A stretch of DNA of 11,438 bases from Spirochaetia bacterium (lineage in GTDB: Bacteria; Spirochaetota; Spirochaetia; Sphaerochaetales; Sphaerochaetaceae), in NCBI GenBank assembly GCA_009929055.1, contig SABI01000060.1, positions 1 through 11,438 on the forward strand, in the 5' to 3' direction. Below the pieces are notes generated by a model. The model had not been told where the DNA came from, did not search any database, and was given only the letters and a program-made list of their open reading frames with translations. Positions 5,205 through 11,438 of this stretch are shown one piece after another; within the stretch, counting starts at the first letter, position 1, and each line of letters opens with the position of its first letter. Both the position numbers and the translations under genes were made by a program.

Positions 5205-7007
5205 CTAACTCTGCAATTTTCTATAGAGGGTAGAGAGGCTAATATTGAGTTCTTTAGCTATCATACGCTTACTTGTTGTAGAAGAGCCATATTTTTCAAG
5301 ATGTTTTTGAATAATCTCTTTACTAATTGTTTCAATTTTTCCTTTCAGGCATTCTTCTTGCCTTCCAGCCAAAAGGAGTTCCTGATTTGTTTCTTCAATA
5401 ATATATGCAGGAAGATGGTCTCTTTTTATGAGTGGCCCATTACAAAAGTTAACAGCATATTCTAATATATTCTCCATCTCTCTAATATTACCAGGCCAAT
5501 GGTAATCCATGAAGAGTTCAAGGGCAGATGAGTCAAGGTTCAACATACGTGTATTCATTTTATTACAAAGTGAGTGCAAGATATAAAGAGCTAATTCTTT
5601 GATATCTTCTCCCCTATCTCTTAAGGGGGGGAGGTTGATAGGAATTACATTGATCCTATAATAGAGATCTTTTCTAAATAATTTTTCTTCAACCATGAGT
5701 TTTAGATCTTTATTAGAGGCTGCAATTATTCGAATATTTACAGGTTTTGTCTCATTACATCCAATACGTTCAATTTGTCTCTCTTGAAGTACTCTCAAGA
5801 GCTTTCCTTGAAGGTGAAGTGGGATTTCTCCTATTTCATCTAAGAAAATTGTTCCACCCTCAGCTGCTTCAAATTTTCCAGCACGTCCTTTCGTATTTGC
5901 CCCTGTAAAAGCCCCTTTTTCATATCCAAAGAGTTCTGCTTCAATAAGATTCTCTGGCATACAGGCACAGTTTATTGCTATGTAAGGCCCCTCTTTGCGG
6001 TAGCTTTCATTATGTATAGAGCGGGCAAATAATTCTTTCCCTGTACCACTCTCTCCATAGAGGAGAATGGTTGAATCACTTCCTGCTGTTTTTTTTGCAA
6101 TCTTTACCGCTTCTTGAAGTACTTTACTTGTTCCAATAATAGAGGAGAAGTTAATTCTTTGCTTTTCTTTGTACATCAATGCTTTTTGAACAATTTCATC
6201 AATAGTTTCAAAGGTGATGATTCTATACACAGTTTCATCATCTACTAATAAGCGGTTAATTTTATAGAGTACTCTATATTTATTTTGTTTTGTTTTCCAA
6301 CAGTCTGCTGATTCAAAATTTTCAGGAACCCCATAGTTAAGTCCTGTCACCAACTTTTCTAATAGTTGGCCAATAATAGCCTCTTCTGAGAAACTAAAAT
6401 GAAGGAAGGCAATTGCACTAGAGTTAATGTGTACAATAATGTTACTGGAATCTATAATAAGAATTCCTTTATCGATACAGTTAATAATTTCATTTATTTC
6501 AGCATGCTTAGTGATAATTTTATTATGTTGCTCAATATTCAATACTTCATTTTCTATTACATTAGTCATATAACTCATCAGAGATAAGACTTCTTTTTCT
6601 CTTTGATTTAGTATCTCTTTTTTTGTATCTGACAAACAAGCAACGCTGACAACTCCAATACATGTATCTTTTACAATAATCGGATAAGAAATATTCTCTT
6701 TCTCACTGCAAGAGTCATATTTATTACAATTTATGCAGATAGGATTATTCTCTTTATTGTAGTTGATGACTTTTTTCTTTGATTTAATTACTTCTTGAAA
6801 AATAGAGTTATGGGGACTATTTAGGTTGATTTCTGTTGAAAAAACACCAGTACCGGCAATTCTTCGCAGAGTGGAATCAACAACAGTAACTTCCAAACCG
6901 ATAGTCTCTTTCATAAGAACGGCGAGAGATTGTATTTTGTCCTGCATCAGTTTTAAGTAGGATGAGTACACTATAATCCCCTTTGAATATGATGAATTTG
7001 TAATCAA
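5205..7007 (-). CDS. Sigma-54-dependent enhancer-binding transcriptional activator with Cys-containing sensor domain
   Basis: A 600-residue bacterial enhancer-binding protein. Residues ~20-155 form a GAF-like sensor with Cys91, Cys94 and Cys100 followed by SYPIIVKDTCIGVVSVAC. Residues ~165-225 resemble a PAS domain (GILIIDSSNIIVHINSSAIAFL). The AAA+ domain (~288-515) has Walker A GESGTGKE (318-325), the sigma-54 contact loop GAFTGA (365-370), Walker B IFLDEIGE (387-394) and candidate arginine fingers in FRKDLYYRINV (444-454). The end (~560-600) is a Fis-type helix-turn-helix. There is no receiver domain, so it senses a ligand or redox state directly rather than a kinase. I chose the TTG at 7007 because AAGGTG precedes it by 7 nt on the minus strand; the ATG at residue 21 has no such site. 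It is divergent from the -24/-12 promoter at 7171 and is the obvious activator of that operon. Confidence 0.93.
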   Translation of the reverse strand: MITNSSYSKGIIVYSSYLKLMQDKIQSLAVLMKETIGLEVTVVDSTLRRIAGTGVFSTEINLNSPHNSIFQEVIKSKKKVINYNKENNPICINCNKYDSCSEKENISYPIIVKDTCIGVVSVACLSDTKKEILNQREKEVLSLMSYMTNVIENEVLNIEQHNKIITKHAEINEIINCIDKGILIIDSSNIIVHINSSAIAFLHFSFSEEAIIGQLLEKLVTGLNYGVPENFESADCWKTKQNKYRVLYKINRLLVDDETVYRIITFETIDEIVQKALMYKEKQRINFSSIIGTSKVLQEAVKIAKKTAGSDSTILLYGESGTGKELFARSIHNESYRKEGPYIAINCACMPENLIEAELFGYEKGAFTGANTKGRAGKFEAAEGGTIFLDEIGEIPLHLQGKLLRVLQERQIERIGCNETKPVNIRIIAASNKDLKLMVEEKLFRKDLYYRINVIPINLPPLRDRGEDIKELALYILHSLCNKMNTRMLNLDSSALELFMDYHWPGNIREMENILEYAVNFCNGPLIKRDHLPAYIIEETNQELLLAGRQEECLKGKIETISKEIIQKHLEKYGSSTTSKRMIAKELNISLSTLYRKLQS

Positions 7008-7015
7008 TTATCACA

Positions 7016-7037
7016 CCTTGGAGGAAACAAGTCAAGG
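7016..7037 (-). promoter_or_regulatory. Small stem that could mask the regulator's ribosome binding site
   Basis: In the minus-strand leader, CCTTG (7037-7033) can pair with CAAGG (7020-7016), which is part of the AAGGTG Shine-Dalgarno of the TTG start. The stem is only 5 bp with a 12-nt loop, so control of translation is speculative. Confidence 0.2.
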
Positions 7038-7066
7038 AACAATAGGGGAGTAACTAAATTCTCATA

Positions 7067-7087
7067 TTTGGGAAAAGAATTCCCAAA
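7067..7087. promoter_or_regulatory. Candidate upstream activator site for the sigma-54 regulator
   Basis: A perfect inverted repeat TTTGGGAA-N5-TTCCCAAA in the divergent intergenic region. It lies 84 bp upstream of the -24 element, within the usual range for enhancer-binding protein sites, and its 21-bp dyad fits a Fis-type dimer. I see no second exact copy in the window, so binding is inferred from position and symmetry. Confidence 0.65.
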
Positions 7088-7170
7088 GATGAAAATTTAA
7101 TAGAGAGGAGTAGAAGAGTGTAAGGTGAATATTGCCTAAAACTAAAGGTATTTAAGAGATTTTTGTCTTT

Positions 7171-7186
7171 TGGTACGCATATTGCA
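7171..7186 (+). promoter_or_regulatory. Sigma-54 (-24/-12) promoter
   Basis: TGGTACGCATATTGCA matches the sigma-54 consensus (TGGYACR-N4-TTGCW) at every defined base, with GG and GC separated by exactly 10 bp. Transcription should begin near 7197, about 24 nt before the ATG at 7221. No competing sigma-70 promoter is evident, so the operon should depend on the divergent activator. Confidence 0.92.
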
Positions 7187-7220
7187 TGTTGTTATAGAAA
7201 GTATTATTAGGAGGCAGAGA

Positions 7221-7772
7221 ATGGACGAAAGAAAGAGGATTGATGAGTTTGTAGAGAGCCTACATCTTAAAGAGGATGTCTCACCTGAAGAGTTTTCTCA
7301 AGCAATGCTTTCAGCGTACCAAGACCGAACACGTCAAGTCTACTTTATTTGGAGAAAATTGAAGGAACTTTATCCTGAAGTTGATGCAGACAAGGTTATT
7401 GGAGAAGGTTCTTGGGATTTTGGAGTGTACCAAGGAGAGCAAGTTAAGAAAAAATTTGCTGGAAAAGAAATTGGCCCTATTGAAGCTATTACAGGACAGA
7501 CCTCTAAAGGGGGCTGGTTTGTGTTTAAGCAGGAAATTACTGAATTAAACGAAGACAAAGGGGTGAAGATCTTTCATCAATGCCCTCACGTGTTAGCACT
7601 TGAAGAATTTGGTTTAGATAAAAAAGAAATCAAATCATGGTGCCGAGATAAACTAGGTCGTTGTGATTTTGGTATTTGTGAACCCTTTGAGAAAGTTGAA
7701 ATTGACTTTCCTACAACTGTTGCAGATGGTGAAGGCCACGGTTGTGCGATGACTATTGTAAGAAAAAAGTGA
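7221..7772 (+). CDS. L-2-amino-thiazoline-4-carboxylate (ATC) hydrolase-like protein
   Basis: A 183-residue cytoplasmic protein without signal peptide or membrane segment. Its C-terminal half resembles the ATC hydrolase family: a CPHVLALEEFG segment from Cys121, a C-X-X-K/D region around Cys141, and a final TTVADGEGHGCAM block with His173 and Cys175. Cys148 and Cys153 make it cysteine-rich (five in 55 residues). Known ATC hydrolases open the thiazoline ring to N-carbamoyl-L-cysteine; whether this member does so is inferred, and the family is broad. I recognised it by pattern, so confidence is moderate. The start is the ATG after AGGAGG (7209-7214); an upstream in-frame GTG at 7170 would overlap the -24 promoter and cannot be used from it. 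It is the first gene of the sigma-54 operon, 9 nt before the transporter gene. Confidence 0.62.
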   Translation: MDERKRIDEFVESLHLKEDVSPEEFSQAMLSAYQDRTRQVYFIWRKLKELYPEVDADKVIGEGSWDFGVYQGEQVKKKFAGKEIGPIEAITGQTSKGGWFVFKQEITELNEDKGVKIFHQCPHVLALEEFGLDKKEIKSWCRDKLGRCDFGICEPFEKVEIDFPTTVADGEGHGCAMTIVRKK

Positions 7773-7781
7773 GGAACCCCT

Positions 7782-9200
7782 ATGGCATTTAGAAAACCTA
7801 CCTTATTAGAAGCATTAATTCCAATTTTTGGAGTGTTTCTTTTCTTAGGCGTTGGATATGGAGTCTTTAAATTATCGACCCATGGACTATTACTATTAGC
7901 AGCATTTGTTGCTGCAATGGTAGCAAAACGAGTTGGCTATAAATGGGATGATATGTTTGAAGGGATAAAAGAAAAAATCTCTTCTTCATTACCTTCAATC
8001 TTTGTAATGATTGCAGTTGGTGCTGTTATCGGTTCTTGGATAGTTGCAGGTACAATCCCTATGATGATTTATTACGGTGTTAAAATAATAAGTCCTCAAT
8101 ACCTACTTGTTACAGCATTTTTGGTAACCGCTGTGGTCTCTACCTTTACTGGAACATCGTTTGGGTCAGCTGGTACAATTGGGGTAGCAATCATGGGAAT
8201 TGCTGGAGCATTAGGGATTTCTTTACCTGCAGCAGCGGGTGCCGTTGTCGCTGGAGCTGTGTTTGGTGACAAATTATCTCCTTTCTCTGACACCACTATT
8301 CTTGCCCCTACTGCAGCTGGTGCAGACCTATATGATCATATTAAACATATGCTCTATACAACAGTTCCTTCAGCGCTACTCGCAATAACTGTATACCTCA
8401 TTGCAGGTTTTATGGCTCCAAAAACTTCTATGAGCAGCCCAGAACAAGTAGCAAAACTACTTAGTCAACTCAGTACCTTATTCAACTGGAATATTTTCTT
8501 ACTTATTCCACCAGTAATAATTTTTTATGGAGCTATTAGGAAAAGACCTACTGTCCCATATATGTTATTCTCTTCTGTAGTAGCAGGTGTGTTAGGGATG
8601 ATTTTCCAGAAATTTAGCCTCAAAGGTGTCTTTACTGGAATCATAAATGGATTTAATGTTTCTCTTATTCCTAACAGTGGGTTAGAAACATCAGAAATTA
8701 TGAAAGAAATCAGCACTCTACTTAATCGTGGTGGAATGATGGGGATGATGAGTACAGTATTACTTATTATCTGTGCATTATCTTTTGCAGGGATTTTGAG
8801 TAAGTACGGTGCTATGGATGTAATTTTAGACCGACTAAAGCAAAAGATCAAAAGTGTTGCCCAACTTGTTTCTTCTACAGTTCTTGCAACAATTCTTATG
8901 GCACTTGCAACAGGAAGTTCTTACATGGCAATCCTTATTCCTGGAGAGCTATTTAAAGACTTGTATGCAGAAAAAGGATTAGCACCAAAGAACCTATCAA
9001 GAACACTTGAAGATTCTGGTACATGTGTAGTTCCAATCGTCCCTTGGTCAATTGCTGGTACCTTTATGGCAGGAACATTGGGTGTTCCAACCCTTTCATA
9101 CCTTCCTTGGGCAGTTCTTTGTTACACAGGGTTCATGTTTGCACTACTGTATGGATTTACAGGCTTTGGTATCGCTAAACTAAAAACCGAAAAGAAATAA
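7782..9200 (+). CDS. nhaC: NhaC-family Na+/H+ antiporter-type transporter
   Basis: A 472-residue inner-membrane protein with about 11-12 hydrophobic segments. The NhaC family signature FGDKLSPFSDTTILAP occupies residues ~161-176, after the glycine-rich TFTGTSFGSAGTIGVA helix (121-136). NhaC relatives include Na+/H+ antiporters and substrate/cation exchangers such as the MleN malate/lactate type, so the family name does not fix the substrate. Here it is flanked by an ATC hydrolase-like gene and a cysteine desulfidase and is co-transcribed under sigma-54 control. I infer a Na+- or H+-coupled carrier for cysteine, a thiazoline or a related amino acid rather than a housekeeping sodium pump. TGAGGA, overlapping the previous stop, serves as ribosome site. 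The gene symbol gives the family only. Confidence 0.87.
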   Translation: MAFRKPTLLEALIPIFGVFLFLGVGYGVFKLSTHGLLLLAAFVAAMVAKRVGYKWDDMFEGIKEKISSSLPSIFVMIAVGAVIGSWIVAGTIPMMIYYGVKIISPQYLLVTAFLVTAVVSTFTGTSFGSAGTIGVAIMGIAGALGISLPAAAGAVVAGAVFGDKLSPFSDTTILAPTAAGADLYDHIKHMLYTTVPSALLAITVYLIAGFMAPKTSMSSPEQVAKLLSQLSTLFNWNIFLLIPPVIIFYGAIRKRPTVPYMLFSSVVAGVLGMIFQKFSLKGVFTGIINGFNVSLIPNSGLETSEIMKEISTLLNRGGMMGMMSTVLLIICALSFAGILSKYGAMDVILDRLKQKIKSVAQLVSSTVLATILMALATGSSYMAILIPGELFKDLYAEKGLAPKNLSRTLEDSGTCVVPIVPWSIAGTFMAGTLGVPTLSYLPWAVLCYTGFMFALLYGFTGFGIAKLKTEKK

Positions 9201-9213
9201 AAGAAAAACTCTT

Positions 9214-9239
9214 TATACTGGATCATTTGATCCAGTATA
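9214..9239 (+). terminator. Perfect 11-bp hairpin within the operon: attenuator or processing site
   Basis: TATACTGGATC (9214-9224), loop ATTT, GATCCAGTATA (9229-9239), then TATTTTA. The stem is perfect and followed by a short T-rich stretch, so it can act as a partial terminator between the transporter and desulfidase genes, or stabilise the 3' end of a processed upstream mRNA. It is also a palindrome that a regulator might bind. Confidence 0.6.
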
Positions 9240-9280
9240 TATTTTAGCCTATAGAATATTACCTTATAAGGAGAACTCTT

Positions 9281-10552
9281 GTGGATACGGGCAAGTTATT
9301 GGAATTGTTACACTCACAGGTGATACCTGCAATAGGTTGCACCGAACCTGTTTCTGTAGCAATAGCAGTTGCAACTGCAAAACAACACATTACAAAAGAG
9401 ATTAATAATGTTGAAGTGAGTATGAGTTTGAATATTTTCAAAAATGGGATGCATGTTGGTATTCCCGGCACTACTCAAAAAGGGCTCTATGCTGCTATTG
9501 CTTTATCTCTCGCAATAGAAGAGCCAACCCTTGATTTAGAAATATTTAAAGATGTTGATGAACAAATTATCTTAAACGCACAGCGGTTCCTTGATGCAAA
9601 AATCATTCATGTTAATGCTATACAAAATCATGCTGAATTTTTCATAAAGGTAATCATCCATTCTTCAACAGAAATAGCAGAATGCGTCATTGAAGCAAAT
9701 CATACTAATATTATAAGTGTGAAGAAAAATGGAGTTGAACTCTTAGATTCTATCACTTCAGAGAGTGAAAAAAATTCAGCAACAAATGAAACAATATCAA
9801 CATTAGAAGAAATATACTCATTTATTGAGGCAGTAGACCCCCTTGATGTAGCATTCTTACTTTCTGGAGCTGACATGAATTTAAGAATTGCAGAAGTAGG
9901 AAAAACAGAGCGCTATAGTTCAGGTCTTGGGGTAAGATTGTTTAGCCTTATGGAAAAAGGGTTACTCACAAACGACATCTCAAATGTGATTAAAGCCTAT
10001 ACAGCCGCCGCCTGTGATGCTCGAATGGGGGGGGTAAACCTTCCTGTAATGAGTAGTAGTGGAAGTGGTAATCAAGGAATCGTTGCTACAATTCCTGTTG
10101 CCTTATTAGCCAGGCATCTACAAGTGAGTGATGAAAAGCTTACATTAGCTTTGGCTCTTAGCCACCTCATAACTAATTATATAAAACAGCAGACAGGACG
10201 CCTCTCTCCTGTGTGTGGTTGTGCAGTAGCAGCTGGAATAGGATCTACTGTAGCCCTTACATATCTTCAAGATGGCACTCCTAAGCAGATGAATATGGCG
10301 ATTAACAATATGGTAGGAACCCTTGCAGGGATGGTGTGTGATGGGGCTAAAGGAGGATGCTCTTATAAATTGGCAACAGCCGCAACTGAAGCATACCTAC
10401 AATCATTAGTTGTTTTCGACCAAACAAGTGTGAGCGATAATGATGGAATCATTGGAGACACTACCGAACAGACCCTCACAAATCTTGGTCTGCTTTGTAA
10501 GAAAGGGATGAAAAGTGTTGATGAGACATTAGTCGCCATTCTTTCTAAATAA
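9281..10552 (+). CDS. cyuA: L-cysteine desulfidase (Fe-S dependent, CyuA/CdsB family)
   Basis: A 423-residue enzyme of the UPF0597/L-serine dehydratase alpha-like family. Known members use a [4Fe-4S] cluster to split L-cysteine into pyruvate, ammonia and sulfide without pyridoxal phosphate. Family marks are VIPAIGCTEPVSVAIA with Cys20, SGSGNQG (260-266), GRLSPVCGCAVAAG with Cys312 and Cys314, and MVCDGAKGGC with Cys353 and Cys360. The seven-residue spacing of the last pair matches the cluster ligands described for the archaeal enzyme. Length is normal and no key cysteine is missing. The GTG start follows AAGGAG (9268-9273) by 7 nt. It is the third gene of the sigma-54 unit, 80 nt after the transporter with a hairpin between. 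Serine dehydratase activity is an alternative, but the fused single-chain form and the neighbours favour cysteine. Confidence 0.86.
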   Translation: MDTGKLLELLHSQVIPAIGCTEPVSVAIAVATAKQHITKEINNVEVSMSLNIFKNGMHVGIPGTTQKGLYAAIALSLAIEEPTLDLEIFKDVDEQIILNAQRFLDAKIIHVNAIQNHAEFFIKVIIHSSTEIAECVIEANHTNIISVKKNGVELLDSITSESEKNSATNETISTLEEIYSFIEAVDPLDVAFLLSGADMNLRIAEVGKTERYSSGLGVRLFSLMEKGLLTNDISNVIKAYTAAACDARMGGVNLPVMSSSGSGNQGIVATIPVALLARHLQVSDEKLTLALALSHLITNYIKQQTGRLSPVCGCAVAAGIGSTVALTYLQDGTPKQMNMAINNMVGTLAGMVCDGAKGGCSYKLATAATEAYLQSLVVFDQTSVSDNDGIIGDTTEQTLTNLGLLCKKGMKSVDETLVAILSK

Positions 10553-10622
10553 CAGATACGATAATTCCCTCTAATTGGTGAATAAAGTATTTTTGATAAG
10601 TTGAAAATCTAAAGAACTTTTT

Positions 10623-10663
10623 ATTGTAAGAAGCTGTTTCCATTACTACACACTTCTTACAAT
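10623..10663. repeat. 11-bp inverted repeat downstream of the cysteine desulfidase gene
   Basis: ATTGTAAGAAG (10623-10633) and CTTCTTACAAT (10653-10663) are perfect inverted copies around a 19-nt loop. No T-tract follows on the plus strand. It may end or protect the operon mRNA, or be a regulator site for rarD. The rest of the 258-bp gap (10553-10810) shows no gene. Confidence 0.5.
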
Positions 10664-10712
10664 CATAGAGAGACCATCTTTCTCCGTTCTATTAGTAATC
10701 GTTTTATATTAC

Positions 10713-10746
10713 ATTGGTGAAAAGAGTATATTAATAGGTGAATAAT
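10713..10746 (+). repeat. Short direct repeats upstream of rarD
   Basis: ATTGGTGAAAAGAG (from 10713) and ATAGGTGAATAAT (from 10734) are 21 bp apart, two helical turns, and end 9 bp before the -35 box of rarD. A third similar copy, ATTGGTGAATAAAG, begins at 10574. The core is ATWGGTGAAWA. They could be an activator array, though AT-rich chance similarity is possible. Confidence 0.3.
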
Positions 10747-10755
10747 CTTCAAATA

Positions 10756-10783
10756 TTGACGACATTCATCTCCCTCTTATGCT
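10756..10783 (+). promoter_or_regulatory. Candidate sigma-70 promoter of rarD
   Basis: TTGACG (10756-10761) and TATGCT (10778-10783) are 16 bp apart, with the start expected near 10790 and a leader of ~20 nt that carries TAGGAG (10797-10802) before the ATG. Confidence 0.6.
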
Positions 10784-10810
10784 AGTATGCGATTCATAGG
10801 AGTTTCTGTA

Positions 10811-11438
10811 ATGAAAAAGAGAGAGACGAAAGGGATGATTTCAATAAGTATAGGATATCTAATTTGGGGACTCCTTCCACTCTATTGGAACCTTATTAAT
10901 TATGTTTCTGCACTAGAAATCCTTCTTCATCGAGTTCTATGGTCATTAGTCCTTTGTATCCTCTATTTTGTATTAATCAAGAAAAATGCTTTTTCCCTTA
11001 TTAAAAAAACTCTTCAAACTAAACATATAGCTCTTCTTTTCTTAAGTGCGACTCTCTTATTTCTCAATTGGCTCTCTTATATTTATGCTGTAACAAGTAA
11101 TCATCTCCTTCAAGCAAGTATGGGCTATTTTATCTCTCCACTTCTAATCGTCTTCTTTGCCCTTGTCTTATTTAAAGAGAAAATGGGTAGATTACAAGTC
11201 ATTGCCCTATTGGTATGTGCCCTTGGAGTAGTCTATACGACAGTACAAGTAGGGGTAGTTCCTTACCTCTCCTTAGCTATTGGGCTCACTTTTTCTAGTT
11301 ATACTATCTGTAAAAAATATATTAATTTAGATGGAATACAGTCTCTTTTAATTGATACAGTCCTCATCACTCCTATTGTGATTGCAATGATGATCTATAT
11401 GGGAATAAAAGGGATCTCTTTATTTCTTACCATTAGTG
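10811..11438 (+). CDS. rarD: RarD-type EamA/DMT permease (N-terminal part, cut by window end)
   Basis: The frame from the ATG at 10811 stays open to the window edge, giving the first 209 residues of an expected ~300. RarD-type marks are GYLIWGLLPLYWNLI (15-29) in the first helix, EILLHRVLWSLVL (36-48), FLNWLSYIYAV (84-94) and QASMGYFISPLLIVFFALVLFKEKM (101-125), the last being the conserved end of the first EamA repeat. About six to seven hydrophobic helices are visible; family members have ten in two EamA repeats. It is an inner-membrane transporter; family substrates are poorly defined, though chloramphenicol sensitivity gave the name. TAGGAG precedes the ATG by 8 nt. It has its own promoter and seems independent of the cysteine unit upstream. 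Confidence 0.87.
   Translation, partial: MKKRETKGMISISIGYLIWGLLPLYWNLINYVSALEILLHRVLWSLVLCILYFVLIKKNAFSLIKKTLQTKHIALLFLSATLLFLNWLSYIYAVTSNHLLQASMGYFISPLLIVFFALVLFKEKMGRLQVIALLVCALGVVYTTVQVGVVPYLSLAIGLTFSSYTICKKYINLDGIQSLLIDTVLITPIVIAMMIYMGIKGISLFLTIS

Noticed and set aside
5190..5465. Open frame on the plus strand over the 3' end of the sigma-54 regulator
   Set aside because: It is antisense to the Fis-domain codons, has no family features, and begins inside the convergent hairpin.
7123..7146. Second activator site near AAGGTGAATATTGCCT
   Set aside because: Symmetry fails outside the central AATATT and it does not resemble the 7067-7087 dyad.
7170..7220. In-frame GTG at 7170 as start of the ATC hydrolase-like gene
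   Set aside because: It overlaps the sigma-54 -24 element, lies before the predicted transcript start, and has no ribosome site; the ATG at 7221 has AGGAGG at proper spacing.
8525..8851. Open frame on the minus strand within the NhaC-family gene
   Set aside because: It mirrors a well-supported membrane protein gene and has no ribosome site or recognisable motif. The same holds for the minus-strand frames at 8096-8296 and 9259-9471.

Overview
The window looks like a chromosomal segment of an AT-rich, anaerobic-type bacterium. Supporting signs are several oxygen-sensitive iron-sulfur or cofactor proteins, a sigma-54 enhancer-binding protein, strong Shine-Dalgarno sites, frequent GTG and TTG starts, and tRNA genes without an encoded CCA. 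Clostridia-like Firmicutes or spirochaetes would both fit; the sequence alone does not settle the phylum. I see no phage, transposon, CRISPR or plasmid genes.

Left part (1-1833): the 3' end of an Mrp/NBP35-type P-loop ATPase is translationally coupled (ATGA overlap) to a small NifX/NifB-like cofactor-binding protein. Endonuclease III (nth) converges on them and overlaps the small gene by 33 bp. A two-gene tRNA unit, Pro(TGG) then Arg(TCT), has a clear sigma-70 promoter and an intrinsic terminator.

Middle-left (1849-5204): a winged-helix ArsR-type regulator overlaps an MFS exporter gene. Their promoter is buried in a 36-bp near-perfect palindrome that runs from the -35 box into the start codon, so the pair looks autoregulated and its mRNA nearly leaderless. 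Next is a nitronate-monooxygenase-family flavoprotein with an unusual four-cysteine segment and a long helical C-terminal extension. A hairpin ends this block against the convergent regulator gene.

Middle-right (5205-10552) is the most interesting part. A sigma-54 enhancer-binding protein with a cysteine-containing sensor domain is divergent from a three-gene unit: a small cysteine-rich protein resembling L-2-amino-thiazoline-4-carboxylate (ATC) hydrolase, an NhaC-family transporter, and an iron-sulfur L-cysteine desulfidase. The unit starts from a consensus -24/-12 promoter, with an 8+8 bp inverted repeat 84 bp upstream as the likely activator site. Together these suggest an inducible uptake and breakdown route for cysteine or a cysteine-related thiazoline, yielding pyruvate, ammonia and sulfide. 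A perfect 11-bp hairpin sits between the transporter and desulfidase genes and could set their relative expression.

Right edge (10553-11438): a 258-bp intergenic stretch with an 11+11 bp inverted repeat and short direct repeats, then the start of a RarD-type EamA permease cut by the window end.
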